In this document: positions 9,081-20,023 of the stretch, one piece after another
How positions within the stretch are numbered: position 1 is the stretch's first letter
Layout: each line of letters opens with the position of its first letter
Assembly (NCBI GenBank): GCA_019636215.1
Contig: JAHBXZ010000012.1
Location: 1-64,000, forward strand
DNA from: Planctomycetota bacterium
GTDB lineage: Bacteria; Planctomycetota; UBA8742; UBA2392
Length of the DNA stretch: 64,000 nucleotides
Reading direction: 5' to 3'
The notes under the pieces: generated by a model
Seen by the model: only the letters and a program-made list of their open reading frames with translations
Databases searched by the model: none
Told to the model about the DNA's origin: nothing
Made by a program: the position numbers and the translations under genes

Positions 9081-9103
9081 ACGTCAGCCCGGGCGATTTC
9101 TAT

Positions 9104-9131
9104 CACGGTCCCGCCAAGCGGCGGGATCGTG
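9104..9131 (+). terminator. Hairpin after ilvE
   Basis: Stem CACGGTCCCGCC / GGCGGGATCGTG (12 bp, one G-T-type mismatch) with loop AAGC, starting 23 nt after the ilvE stop. The T-run after it is weak (ACATTTG), so it may be an attenuated terminator. Confidence 0.55.
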
Positions 9132-9252
9132 ACATTTGATGCAGGTGGGCCAAGAATTCAGGCAATTTGTTCGTGATGTGCTGCCTGGCTTCCTGACAAG
9201 ATATAGACTTTCCCGAACTGCACAAAATCCCCGCAATGACTGGTTGGTCATA

Positions 9253-9873
9253 ATGCGTCTGACGTCCCCAAAACGCGAGGCCAGATATCGGCAGCTTATG
9301 CAGGCTGCCGTTCGCGTCTTTGCCCGCGACGGCATTGACGCGGCATCGGTGGCTGACATTGCCGAGGCCGCGGGCGTTGCCAAGGGCAGCGTGTATCTCT
9401 ATTTCGACAGCAAGGAAACGCTTTCCGGCGACCTGGTGAGTTATCTGTTCACGTATCTTGATGACGGCCTGCGCATCAGTGAAGACCCGGAACCCCTGCA
9501 GCGCATCGTGAAGTTCTGCACCCAGCAGGAAGAACGCGTGATGTCGCTTGGGCCCGATGCCGCGATTGTGCTGCACATGTTCGGCCACACCGGCAAAACG
9601 CAGGACGACCAGCTGGCGCGGGGGGTGCGGCAACTGATGAGCGAGTCACGCTTCATGATCGAGATCCTGCTGCAGAACGCCCAGCGGCGCGGGCGGCTTC
9701 CGCACGGCATCAACCTGACGCGGGCGGCGGCAAGCATACTGGCCGTTGTGTTTGGCGTGATTCATTCGCGGCTTGCGCACGGGATAAATGGGCCGGATCA
9801 CGGCCTGAGCGTAGAACGCAGCGTGGCGGTGTACCTGCGCGGCCTGGGCGCGGCGATTGAGGTGGAGGCCTGA
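9253..9873 (+). CDS. TetR/AcrR family transcriptional regulator
   Basis: 206 aa. The N-terminal helix-turn-helix has the TetR pattern: AVRVFARDGIDAASVADIA, then GVAKGSVYLYFDSKETL. The C-terminal ligand domain is not assignable to a drug or metabolite. The start at 9253 places the HTH at the normal distance from the N-terminus. A short inverted repeat ATGAC-6-GTCAT (9236-9251) ends just at the start codon and could be its own operator. The next gene starts 2 nt after the stop, so the pair is one operon and that small protein is the first candidate target. Confidence 0.9.
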   Translation: MRLTSPKREARYRQLMQAAVRVFARDGIDAASVADIAEAAGVAKGSVYLYFDSKETLSGDLVSYLFTYLDDGLRISEDPEPLQRIVKFCTQQEERVMSLGPDAAIVLHMFGHTGKTQDDQLARGVRQLMSESRFMIEILLQNAQRRGRLPHGINLTRAAASILAVVFGVIHSRLAHGINGPDHGLSVERSVAVYLRGLGAAIEVEA

Positions 9874-9874
9874 C

Positions 9875-10414
9875 ATGTACCGTGCCTACGAGGCGAGTTC
9901 GCCGCAAGTGCAGGTCGACGGTCGCACGGTGGTGGCCGTGCTCAACGGCATGCTGGTGCGGGCGCTTGCGCGGGAACTGATGGAGGCCGAAGGCCTGGCC
10001 AACGTGCAGCCGGGCGACTGGCTGAGCCAGCAGTCATGGCTGAACGTGTATCGCGCGATCCAGGAAAACCTGGGCGCCGACACGCTGTATTCGATCGGCC
10101 GGCGCATCCCGTATTCGGCCGAGTTTCCCGACGAGCAGATGCACGACGTGCCCAGTGCCCTGGCCGCGATTGACGTGGCCTACCACATGGCGCACCGCGG
10201 TGGCGAAATCGGCCAGTACAAGTACGTCGAGCTTGGGCCGGATCACTTCCAGATTCAAAGCGACAACCCTTACCCCAACGTGTTTGACCTTGGCATCGTG
10301 ACCAGCCTGGTGGAACGCTTCCGCGGGCGTGTGCAGTATGCTGTGCGCATGCTGCCGCAGGGCAAGGGCGCGCTGTGGGACAACGCCTGCGTGTTTGACG
10401 TGCAGCGGGTGTAG
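9875..10414 (+). CDS. Uncharacterised 179-aa protein (sensor-like fold suspected)
   Basis: 179 aa, cytoplasmic, no signal or membrane segment. The tail motif NPYPNVFDLGIVTSLVERF followed by a short strand resembles the C-terminal pattern of small V4R/TIGR02265-type ligand-sensing proteins, but this is a weak recollection, not a clear match. It begins 2 nt after the TetR stop; GGTGGAGG supplies a strong ribosome-binding site. Co-transcription with the regulator suggests a shared signal. Function unknown. Confidence 0.75.
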   Translation: MYRAYEASSPQVQVDGRTVVAVLNGMLVRALARELMEAEGLANVQPGDWLSQQSWLNVYRAIQENLGADTLYSIGRRIPYSAEFPDEQMHDVPSALAAIDVAYHMAHRGGEIGQYKYVELGPDHFQIQSDNPYPNVFDLGIVTSLVERFRGRVQYAVRMLPQGKGALWDNACVFDVQRV

Positions 10415-10416
10415 CG

Positions 10417-10500
10417 AACTGCAGGGTTCTGGGTTCTGGGTTTTGGGTTTTGCGTCGAGCGTGTCCCCAAAACCGAAAACCCCCAACCCGAAACCGCAGT
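10417..10500. terminator. Bidirectional hairpin between convergent genes
   Basis: An imperfect long inverted repeat fills the gap between two converging genes. The left side is built of tandem GGGTTCT and GGGTTTT units and the right side of complementary CCCAAAAC and GAAAACCCCC units, closed by AACTGC / GCAGTT. Position and symmetry fit a bidirectional terminator; the heptamer-like repetition is unusual. Confidence 0.55.
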
Positions 10501-11268
10501 TCAAACTATCGCCAGCTTCAGCAGGGCCACGGCCCCGGCCAGCACCACAATCAACCCCAGTCCCAGCCGAAACGGCCCCGGCTTCACGTAACGATGCAGC
10601 CACATGCCGAACAACGTCGCGCCCGCGACCACGGGCAGTGTCCAGGCGGTCATGGTCAGCCTTGGCAGCGTGTACTCGCCCATGATGGCAAGCTGCGCCA
10701 CGCGCACACAGTTGACCACGGCAAACAGCAGCACCGTGCGGCGGCGGAACTCGGCGGGGTCGGCGCTGGCCGGGCCAAGCAGCAGAAACGAAATCGGCCC
10801 GGCCATGCCGAACAGCCCGCCGATCACGCCCGCCAGCAGGCCGCAGGGCGCGGCCAGTTGCAGCGCACGCCGCGGCCCCATGGACCCGAACGAGTTGCGC
10901 GAAGTCGAAAGCCAGATGCCGCACCCGACCAGCACAATCGCCAGCGACAGCGCCAGCACACCCGGCGCGGCCACAGTCAGCACAAACGTGAACACCAGCG
11001 TGGATGGCAGCAGGCCCGCCAGCATGCGCGTGGTGAAGGGCTCGGCCCGGATCTCGCGCCGCAGCAAGGCCAGCATGAACAGGCCCGAGGCCGCATCCGT
11101 CAGGGCCACCCAGGCCAGCCCGTCGGCCAGGCTGATGTCGCCGGCAAACCCGAACGCCAGCGCCAGCAGCAGCCCGGCGTTGAACACCACGGCACTGGCC
11201 GCGCCGGTGATGCCCTTGGCGGTGTAGGCCAGCAGCGCCAGCCCGCATACAAGAACGATTTCGTACAC
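10501..11268 (-). CDS. TSUP (TauE/SafE) family permease
   Basis: 255 aa with about eight hydrophobic segments in two similar halves, as in sulfite/organosulfonate exporters of the TauE/SafE (DUF81) family. The family GxxxG-rich half-signatures appear as KGITGAASAVVFNAG near residues 18-32 and GLLAGVIGGLFGMAGP near 142-157. The substrate anion is not predictable. The start is GTG at 11268, 26 nt downstream of the uvrC stop, with no strong Shine-Dalgarno; it is likely the last gene of the uvrC transcript. Confidence 0.85.
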   Translation of the reverse strand: MYEIVLVCGLALLAYTAKGITGAASAVVFNAGLLLALAFGFAGDISLADGLAWVALTDAASGLFMLALLRREIRAEPFTTRMLAGLLPSTLVFTFVLTVAAPGVLALSLAIVLVGCGIWLSTSRNSFGSMGPRRALQLAAPCGLLAGVIGGLFGMAGPISFLLLGPASADPAEFRRRTVLLFAVVNCVRVAQLAIMGEYTLPRLTMTAWTLPVVAGATLFGMWLHRYVKPGPFRLGLGLIVVLAGAVALLKLAIV

Positions 11269-11294
11269 GCGCGCAACATTGGCAACGCGAGCGC

Positions 11295-13205
11295 CTAGGC
11301 GGAAGGGTCTTGCGGCTGGGCTTGCAGTCTCGCGCGTTCTTCGGCCAGGGCTTCGTAGATTGCCTGGGCCAGCTTGGCGTTGATGCCCTCGGCCTGCTGC
11401 AGCGCCTCCAGGCTGGCCAGCTTCACGCCTTTGGGCGAGCCAAAGTGCCGGATCAGCGCCTTCTTCTTCTTGGGCCCGACACCGGGGATGCTGTCGAGGC
11501 TGCTGCTTACACCTTCGCGCCGCTTCTGCAGCCGGTGGAAGGTGATCGCAAAGCGGTGGGCCTCGTCGCGGATTCTCACCAGCAGAAACAGCGCCGGGCT
11601 GCGCGGGTCCAGTTCAATCGGCTGGTCGCTGCCGGGCACGAACACGCGTTCCTTGGTCTGCACATCCTGGGCGCCCTCTTTGTCCCAGGCCGGGGCTGAC
11701 CGGTCGCGCGATTTGGCCAGGCTGATCAGGTCAATGCCGACAACATTCATTTCCTCGAACACCTTCTGCACGCGGCCAAGCTGGCCCGGGCCGCCGTCAA
11801 TCACGATCAGGTCCGGCAGGCCGCCTTCTTCCAGCCCGCGCTTGAGCCTGCGGCGCAGCACTTCTTCCATGCTGGCAAAGTCATCGTTGCGGTCGTGGCT
11901 CCTGATCTTGTACTTGCGGTAGTTGGCCTTGCTGGGCTTGCCGTCGATGAAGCACACGCCCGAGGCCACAGTCTCCTTGCCCGCGCTGTGGCTGATGTCG
12001 TAGCACTCCATGCGCACCGGCGCGCGTTCCAGCCCCACGGCTTCCTGCAGTTCGCGGATCAGCTGCTTGTCGCGGTCCTCGGTTTCGGCGCGCACCTTCA
12101 GGGCGTGGCGCGCGTTGACGTTGGCAAGCTCGAGCATCTGGGCCTTGTCGCCGCGCTGGGGCCACAGCAGTCCCACGCGGGCTTCGGCTTTCTCGGACAA
12201 CCAGTCGGCCAGCGCTTCGCTGTCATCCAGTGCCACGGGCAGCAGGATTTCCTCGGGCACGTTGCCGCCAAAGCCATAGAACTCCTTGACGAACCCGGCC
12301 ACCAGCTCTTCGTCGGGCAGCAGGCTGGCAATCATGTGCTTGCTGGTGTTGCCCAGCTTGCCGTCGCGGTACATCAGCACCACGACGCTGCACTGGTCGG
12401 CCTCGCGGTGCAGGCCGATCACGTCGCGGTTGAACACAGCGTCGTCGCCGGCCTGGGCGCGCTGACGCAGCAGTGTGGCCTTCAGCGCCTGCCAGCGGTC
12501 ACGAAGCTCGGCGGCCTGCTCGTATTCCTGCTTGGCTGCGGCCTCGTTCATGGCGCGTTCGGTTTGGCGCACCACGGTGTCGTCGCGGCCCTTGAGCACG
12601 CGGACAAAACCCTTCAGCATCTCGGCGTACTGTTCTTTGCTGACCATGCCCGGCATGCAGGGCGCGCTGCACACGCCGATGTCGTGGTACACGCAGGGGC
12701 GACTGCGGTTGCGCATCACGTGGTCGCTGCACAGCCGCAGCGGGTACACGCGCTTGAGAACTTCCAGGGTCTTGTACAGCGCGGCCGAGTTGTGATACGG
12801 GCCGAAGTACACCGCGCCGTCGCGCTTGTACTTGTGCACCATGGTCGCGCGCGGGAAGTCGTGTTTCATGTCAATGCGCACGGACAGAAACGTCTTGTCG
12901 TCCGTGGCCAGCAGCACATTGAAGCGCGGCCGGAAGCGCTTGATCAGGTTGTTCTCAAGCACCAGCGCCTCTTTTTCGTTGTTCATGACAACGAACTCGA
13001 CGCTGGTCGCCAGCTGCATCAGAAACGGGATCTGGGGCCGGCCGTCCTGGCCCGGCCGCAGATAGCTGCGCACACGGGCCGCAAGGTCCTTGGCCTTGCC
13101 GACGTACAGCACCTTTTCGCGATCATCACGAAAGATGTAGCAACCGGGCGCGTGCGGCGCCGCGCCGATCTGGCGTTCCAGCAGAGACTCAGTCGGCTGA
13201 TTCAT
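11295..13205 (-). CDS. uvrC: Excinuclease ABC subunit C
   Basis: 636 aa, normal for UvrC, the nuclease making the 3' and 5' incisions in nucleotide excision repair with UvrA/UvrB. Domains in order: GIY-YIG nuclease (GCYIFRDD to VLYVGKAKDL), a UVR motif (EYEQAAELRDRW), the RNase H-like endonuclease domain (ECYDISHSAG, VIDGGPGQL) and a C-terminal helix-hairpin-helix pair (SIPGVGPKKKKAL). The ATG at 13205 overlaps the end of the upstream CPBP gene by 17 nt, suggesting coupling. Confidence 0.97.
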   Translation of the reverse strand: MNQPTESLLERQIGAAPHAPGCYIFRDDREKVLYVGKAKDLAARVRSYLRPGQDGRPQIPFLMQLATSVEFVVMNNEKEALVLENNLIKRFRPRFNVLLATDDKTFLSVRIDMKHDFPRATMVHKYKRDGAVYFGPYHNSAALYKTLEVLKRVYPLRLCSDHVMRNRSRPCVYHDIGVCSAPCMPGMVSKEQYAEMLKGFVRVLKGRDDTVVRQTERAMNEAAAKQEYEQAAELRDRWQALKATLLRQRAQAGDDAVFNRDVIGLHREADQCSVVVLMYRDGKLGNTSKHMIASLLPDEELVAGFVKEFYGFGGNVPEEILLPVALDDSEALADWLSEKAEARVGLLWPQRGDKAQMLELANVNARHALKVRAETEDRDKQLIRELQEAVGLERAPVRMECYDISHSAGKETVASGVCFIDGKPSKANYRKYKIRSHDRNDDFASMEEVLRRRLKRGLEEGGLPDLIVIDGGPGQLGRVQKVFEEMNVVGIDLISLAKSRDRSAPAWDKEGAQDVQTKERVFVPGSDQPIELDPRSPALFLLVRIRDEAHRFAITFHRLQKRREGVSSSLDSIPGVGPKKKKALIRHFGSPKGVKLASLEALQQAEGINAKLAQAIYEALAEERARLQAQPQDPSA

Positions 13206-13902
13206 ACAGTGCCCAGCGGCCCAGTGTGCCGCTGTGCCAATCAAACAGCGCATGCGCGGCCATGGGAAGCCACAGGCTGTTGCTCATCACCGCCAGCAGC
13301 AGAAACCCGCCGCCCAGCAGCGCCGTCTGGAACACGCCCCGCACCCCCTGGTACAGGTGCCCCAGCCCGAACGCGACACTGACTGCCGCAAACGCGGCCC
13401 ATTCAGGCAGCACGCCCCGCGCCAGACCCAGCAGGTAGCCGCGATAGAACAGCTCTTCGCACACACCGGCGTGCAGGCACACCAGCGCCCAGCCGGCAAG
13501 TTCCGCGCGGCGGCGCGGAATCACCCAGGACACGGCCTGCAGTTGCCGTCGCACCGCAGCGGCGCCTTGGGGGTGGCGGTGCACCTGCATGCGCTGCCAC
13601 AGCAGCAGTGCGCCGGCCAGCAGGCAGCCAAACAGCGCAAAGGGCCAGTCCGCGCCCACCGGCCCCAGGCCCAGCGCGGGCAGCGTGGCATCGCCAAACA
13701 GCCACGGGGTCAGCGCCGCAAACGCGAACAGCCATTGGTGAAAGCAGATGTTCAGGTACAGGTTCGGGCGCATCGCGTCCTGCTGCCCGGGCGAAAGGCG
13801 TCGCAGCTTCGGAATCGTCACCAGCGCCGCCAGCAGCGGCGCGCCCAGGCACAGCGCCGCCACGATCACCAGGTCCCACCATTGCGGGGTGATCGGGCCC
13901 AC
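13189..13902 (-). CDS. CPBP (CAAX-like) intramembrane metalloprotease
   Basis: 237 aa, multi-pass membrane protein. Catalytic motifs of the ABI/CPBP family are present: EELFYRGYLL (motif 1), FGLGHLYQG (motif 2) and HALFDW (motif 3). Bacterial members cleave membrane peptides or have unknown roles. The GTG start at 13902 is chosen because a GAAGGAG ribosome-binding site sits in front of it and the upstream gene stops at 13905; the longer reading to 13968 would run into that gene. It overlaps uvrC by 17 nt. Confidence 0.88.
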   Translation of the reverse strand: MGPITPQWWDLVIVAALCLGAPLLAALVTIPKLRRLSPGQQDAMRPNLYLNICFHQWLFAFAALTPWLFGDATLPALGLGPVGADWPFALFGCLLAGALLLWQRMQVHRHPQGAAAVRRQLQAVSWVIPRRRAELAGWALVCLHAGVCEELFYRGYLLGLARGVLPEWAAFAAVSVAFGLGHLYQGVRGVFQTALLGGGFLLLAVMSNSLWLPMAAHALFDWHSGTLGRWALYESAD

Positions 13903-13904
13903 GG

Positions 13905-15566
13905 CTACTCCTTCACCGGGCCCGCGGGTTTGCGGGTGTCCATCACGCGCGCGGCCCCCGACGACCACGAATAGTCGCGCAGCAGCACACCGTAGGCGGC
14001 GTCGGCCTCGGCTGTCTTGCCCTCAAGTTCCAGGCTGCGGGCAATCCAGTAGGTCGCATCGTCGGTCAGCGAGCTGCGCAGCTCATCGGCGGCCACCACG
14101 GCCAGGACCTTGCGCGCGGCCTCGTGCCGGCCGCAGGCAACCAGCGCGCGTCCCAGCCGGAACCTGCCCACCTGTTCGAGGATGTGCCCGGGGTTGGCAT
14201 CCAGCCAGGCCTGGTACCTGGCCACGCCGGTTTCGGCGGCCCAGGCAGCTTCCTGCCCCCGGGCCTGCGCGGCGGCCTGCGCGGCCTGGATGCCCTTGAG
14301 TTCGGGCTCGGCGGTTCCAAGGCGCCTGTGCAGCTCGGCGTGGATGGAATCCGCCGCGGCCTTCAGCGCGGCGGAAAACTCCATGCCCGCCAGCTCGGCA
14401 AACAGCTTGTCGTAGGCCTCGCCGGCGCACAGCCGCCGGCAGAAGGCGTGCACGGCGCCCTTGCGGCGCGATTCCAGCCAGGCAAAGGCCATGGCGTCTT
14501 CCACGTAATCGGTCACATCGTGGTCGGGGTCGTCAATGCCGTCCAGCACGCGGCGCGGGTCGTTGCCGGCAAAGAACTCGTTGCTGAGCACGGCATGGAT
14601 GCGGTCTTCCATCTGGCGCGCGCCGTACACGGCCAGCCCTTCGCGCACCCACTTGGGCAGGTCCAGGTAGCGCTGGCCCATCACGCCGCGAAAGGCCGCA
14701 TGCTTGAGTTCATGGATCACGCGGCTTTTGAAATCGGCCTCATGCACCACCACGTGTTCGGTGTACAGCGTGATGCGCGTGACAGGCTGGTACTGCATCG
14801 CGATGGTGTCGGCAACCGCGCGTTCGGTGTCGCGCACAAGGCCTTTGTCCTTGAACACGAAAATCACGGCGGCCTTGCCGGCCAGGTCCACGCCCAGGGT
14901 TTCGTGCAGGACTTTCCAGGCCTCGGCGATGTACCCGGGCAGCGCCGCCAGTGCGCGGGCAAAGCGTACGTCTTCGGCGTACTTGCCGGCGTAGCCTTCC
15001 ACCACCCCGGCCGGACCCACCTTCAGCGGCGGGTTGATCAGCTCCAGGCTGCCCCGCGCCCGGCCGGCAAGGCGCGAGCCGGGGTTGGCGGCCAGAAAGG
15101 CCTTCAGGGAAACTTCGGCTTCCTTGAACTGCCACAGCCGGAACTGGCATTCGCCGCGCATCACCTGCCAGTAATCGCTGTTGGGGTGGTCGGGCAGCGC
15201 GGCCAGGTTGTCGTCGCATTGCCGGATGCACTCGGCCAGTTTGCGGGCATCGGCCAGCAGGGTCACCAGTTCGCTGCGGGCCTTGTGCGCGCTGGTGCTG
15301 TCGGGGTGGCGGGCCAGCAGGCTGCGGTACAGGGCTTCACCGCGCCCGTGGCGGCTGCTGTTCAGCGCGGCGTTGGCCCCCATGTACAGCGCGGCGTGGT
15401 GGTGTTTGTGGTCGGGGTTTGCCTTGGTGAACGCCTCGGCGCGGTCGAGTGTGCCCGCCCAATCCTTGGCCTTGAAGGATTCCAGCAGCGCCGCGTAGTC
15501 AGCATCGGCGTCGGCGCACAGGGCCGACGCGAGCAGAAGCAGCATGCATGCGCCAAGCACTCGCAT
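13905..15566 (-). CDS. Secreted TPR protein with MA-type metallopeptidase domain
   Basis: 553 aa. A signal peptide (about 1-18, hydrophobic LLLLASALCA) is followed by TPR-like helices (about 20-180) and a gluzincin domain. The zinc motif is HELKH (285-289), and a third ligand glutamate is in REGLAVYGA (Glu309). This is the arrangement of peptidase MA-like proteins. C-terminal helical repeats (about 400-540) complete the protein. It is expected in the periplasm or outside; the substrate is unknown. It is followed by a GTG-started CPBP protease gene 2 nt downstream, so two proteases share a transcript. Confidence 0.82.
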   Translation of the reverse strand: MRVLGACMLLLLASALCADADADYAALLESFKAKDWAGTLDRAEAFTKANPDHKHHHAALYMGANAALNSSRHGRGEALYRSLLARHPDSTSAHKARSELVTLLADARKLAECIRQCDDNLAALPDHPNSDYWQVMRGECQFRLWQFKEAEVSLKAFLAANPGSRLAGRARGSLELINPPLKVGPAGVVEGYAGKYAEDVRFARALAALPGYIAEAWKVLHETLGVDLAGKAAVIFVFKDKGLVRDTERAVADTIAMQYQPVTRITLYTEHVVVHEADFKSRVIHELKHAAFRGVMGQRYLDLPKWVREGLAVYGARQMEDRIHAVLSNEFFAGNDPRRVLDGIDDPDHDVTDYVEDAMAFAWLESRRKGAVHAFCRRLCAGEAYDKLFAELAGMEFSAALKAAADSIHAELHRRLGTAEPELKGIQAAQAAAQARGQEAAWAAETGVARYQAWLDANPGHILEQVGRFRLGRALVACGRHEAARKVLAVVAADELRSSLTDDATYWIARSLELEGKTAEADAAYGVLLRDYSWSSGAARVMDTRKPAGPVKE

Positions 15567-15617
15567 GGCCCAAGGGTAACAGGGGCTGGCCGCGCGGGCG
15601 ACGGGCCGAAACGCAAA

Positions 15618-15641
15618 CCGGGGCGCCCTTGGGCGCCCCGG
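15618..15641 (-). terminator. Perfect hairpin downstream of hppA
   Basis: Stem CCGGGGCGCCC / GGGCGCCCCGG (11 bp) with a 2-nt loop, 16 nt after the hppA stop on the minus strand. It probably ends or attenuates the hppA transcript and protects its 3' end. The T-run is weak. Confidence 0.6.
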
Positions 15642-15656
15642 CCTGAGGCAAACCAC

Positions 15657-18497
<2,841 letters not shown>

Positions 18498-18529
18498 CTC
18501 GTCCCCTCAAACTTTGGCTGCGTCTCTCG

Positions 18530-19615
18530 TCACTCAGGCAACAGGCCGGGGACATCGGCGAAATTCTCGCGGATGTGGCTGATGAATTCGGCCTTGGCCG
18601 AATCCCCCCCGTGCCGGGCGGCGTTGTCTATACCCGCCCTGAACGCTGTTTCAACACCCAGTCGGTAGTGGGGTGTGAATTCCGGCTCTGTGCCCGGCAG
18701 CATGGAAAGCCACGCGAAGCGAAAGCTGTTCAGCAGGGCAAGGTCGGCGGCAAGCGACCGGTACGGAAGTTTCGTGGCGGGCATCAGCACCATGGTCATC
18801 AGGTGAAACCGGCACCAGTGGCACATGGCCAGAAAACCCAGTTCGTCCTGGCCCAGCGCGTACAGGGCGCGCACCTGCAGCCGCTCGATGGGCGAAAACA
18901 GCCGGGCAAGATCCCCCTGCTGCGCCGGCGGCAGGGTTTCAAAGCCCGGGTCCAGCAGCTTGCTGCGCTGTTCCTGCGGCAACGCGGCGGCAAGATCGGC
19001 GGTTTCAAACAGCGTGGGCTGAAGGCCGATTTCTTCCACGAACAGCCGCACGCCGGCAGCCTGCGAGGGCGACAGCCGGTCGTGGTGGCGACGGGCGTTT
19101 TCCACCAGCAGCGCCCAGCGCGGGTCCGTTTCGCGCCAGGCCGGCAACTGGGTTTCCAGCACGCCCAGCGGCTGGCTGATGCTGCGGTTCAGCACGAAGT
19201 TCCATTCATCCAGCCGCAGGCTGGCATCGCGCGGGATGGCCTTCTGGCCCTGTTGCAGCGTGCGAAAGCCCCGCGCGATCCATTCCAGCCGCCGTTGGGG
19301 TTCCGGGAACTGTGCGGCCAGGTTGTAGGCCTCGTTCCAGGCCAGATAGCTGTACACGGCGGGGTTGCGCGGCTGCAATTCGCGGATCAGCTGGTATGTG
19401 GCGGTGGCTTCATACAGGTCGCCGCGCCTGTAGGCATCGCCGGCGCGCAGCCACAGGGCGGTGCTGGCGTACCCGCGCGCGGCACCCAGGGCGCGCACGC
19501 CGGTGTCGCGGGCAATGTCGGAAGCATCGGCCTGGGCGCGCCGCGGCGGCGGAATCAGCGTGCTGACCAGCAGGCCAAGCACGGCAACAACAACATAGGG
19601 CGCAAACCGGGCCAT
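18530..19615 (-). CDS. Membrane-anchored TPR-like protein, unknown
   Basis: 361 aa. A hydrophobic N-terminal segment (about 5-22) acts as signal anchor. Then come TPR-like helices (ALWLRAGDAYRRGDLYEATA and following), and a mostly helical C-terminal part. It is probably exposed to the periplasm. No enzyme motif was seen. It ends 32 nt before hppA on the same strand, so the two may share a promoter, but a functional link is only positional. Confidence 0.75.
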   Translation of the reverse strand: MARFAPYVVVAVLGLLVSTLIPPPRRAQADASDIARDTGVRALGAARGYASTALWLRAGDAYRRGDLYEATATYQLIRELQPRNPAVYSYLAWNEAYNLAAQFPEPQRRLEWIARGFRTLQQGQKAIPRDASLRLDEWNFVLNRSISQPLGVLETQLPAWRETDPRWALLVENARRHHDRLSPSQAAGVRLFVEEIGLQPTLFETADLAAALPQEQRSKLLDPGFETLPPAQQGDLARLFSPIERLQVRALYALGQDELGFLAMCHWCRFHLMTMVLMPATKLPYRSLAADLALLNSFRFAWLSMLPGTEPEFTPHYRLGVETAFRAGIDNAARHGGDSAKAEFISHIRENFADVPGLLPE

Positions 19616-19662
19616 GGCAGGATTCTATCAGAGCCCAGCTGGTCACGGATGGGCCTGTGCGG

Positions 19663-19698
19663 CACGACAACAGCCCGCTTGCGCGGGCTGTTGTCGTG
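19663..19698 (-). terminator. Perfect 16-bp hairpin after the tRNA fragment
   Basis: CACGACAACAGCCCGC / GCGGGCTGTTGTCGTG with loop TTGC. On the minus strand it lies directly after the CCA end of the partial tRNA copy, the position expected for a tRNA terminator. It may be the original terminator of the tRNA-Ala gene before a duplication or insertion separated them. Confidence 0.6.
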
Positions 19699-19723
19699 GT
19701 GGACCTGAGGGGATTCGAACCCC
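19697..19723 (-). pseudogene. tRNA-Ala 3'-end fragment (27 nt)
   Basis: Exact copy of the last 27 nt of the intact tRNA-Ala at 19850-19876: most of the T arm, the 3' acceptor strand and CCA. The rest of the tRNA is missing. It makes a 27-bp direct repeat with the real gene, as left by site-specific integration or partial duplication. Confidence 0.85.
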
Positions 19724-19849
19724 GCGACAGCCCGGTGGGCTGTCGCGGCCGCGCAGCAGGCCGGCCCAAGCCCGCGCAAACGCGGGCGACGCCGGCCGTA
19801 AGCGAAGCGGTCGCGCGACTTGAAGCGTCACGCGACCGCGAGGCAATCC
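19724..19849. other. Short hairpin-rich stretch between tRNA repeats
   Basis: 126 bp bounded by the 27-bp direct repeats. It holds a perfect 12-bp hairpin (19722-19748, CCGCGACAGCCC arm), a smaller CCCGCG / CGCGGG hairpin, and a 9-bp stem GCGGTCGCG / CGCGACCGC near 19808-19839. No open frame of note. It could be the remnant of a larger integrated element or a cluster of tRNA terminator-like palindromes. Confidence 0.5.
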
Positions 19850-19925
19850 TGGTGGACCTGAGGGGATTCGAACCCCTGACCTATGCATTGCGAACGCATC
19901 GCTCTACCAACTGAGCTACAGGCCC
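19850..19925 (-). tRNA. tRNA-Ala(CGC)
   Basis: 76 nt with encoded CCA. Cloverleaf: acceptor GGGCCTG / CAGGTCC with the alanine identity pair G3-U70, D stem GCTC / GAGC, anticodon stem ATGCG / TGCAT with loop TTCGCAA (anticodon CGC, reading GCG), variable AGGTC, T stem AGGGG / CCCCT with TTCGAAT loop, and discriminator A73. All standard positions fit. A GCG-reading alanine tRNA suits the strong GC bias at third codon positions. Confidence 0.97.
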
Positions 19926-20023
19926 AAGTGCGCCGAAAGCTACAACGGACAGGTGTTGCCGCAAGCGGGCGGAAGCAAAGCCCCGCACGGCTGGGCCTTG
20001 GTGGTTTCATCGCCGGCAGCGGT

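Noticed and set aside
11895..13382. 495-codon plus-strand frame antisense to uvrC
   Set aside because: uvrC has all family domains; the antisense frame is a codon-bias shadow.
19697..19925. Prophage or genomic island at tRNA-Ala
   Set aside because: Only 126 bp lie between the direct repeats and no integrase or phage gene is present; kept as a possible scar only.
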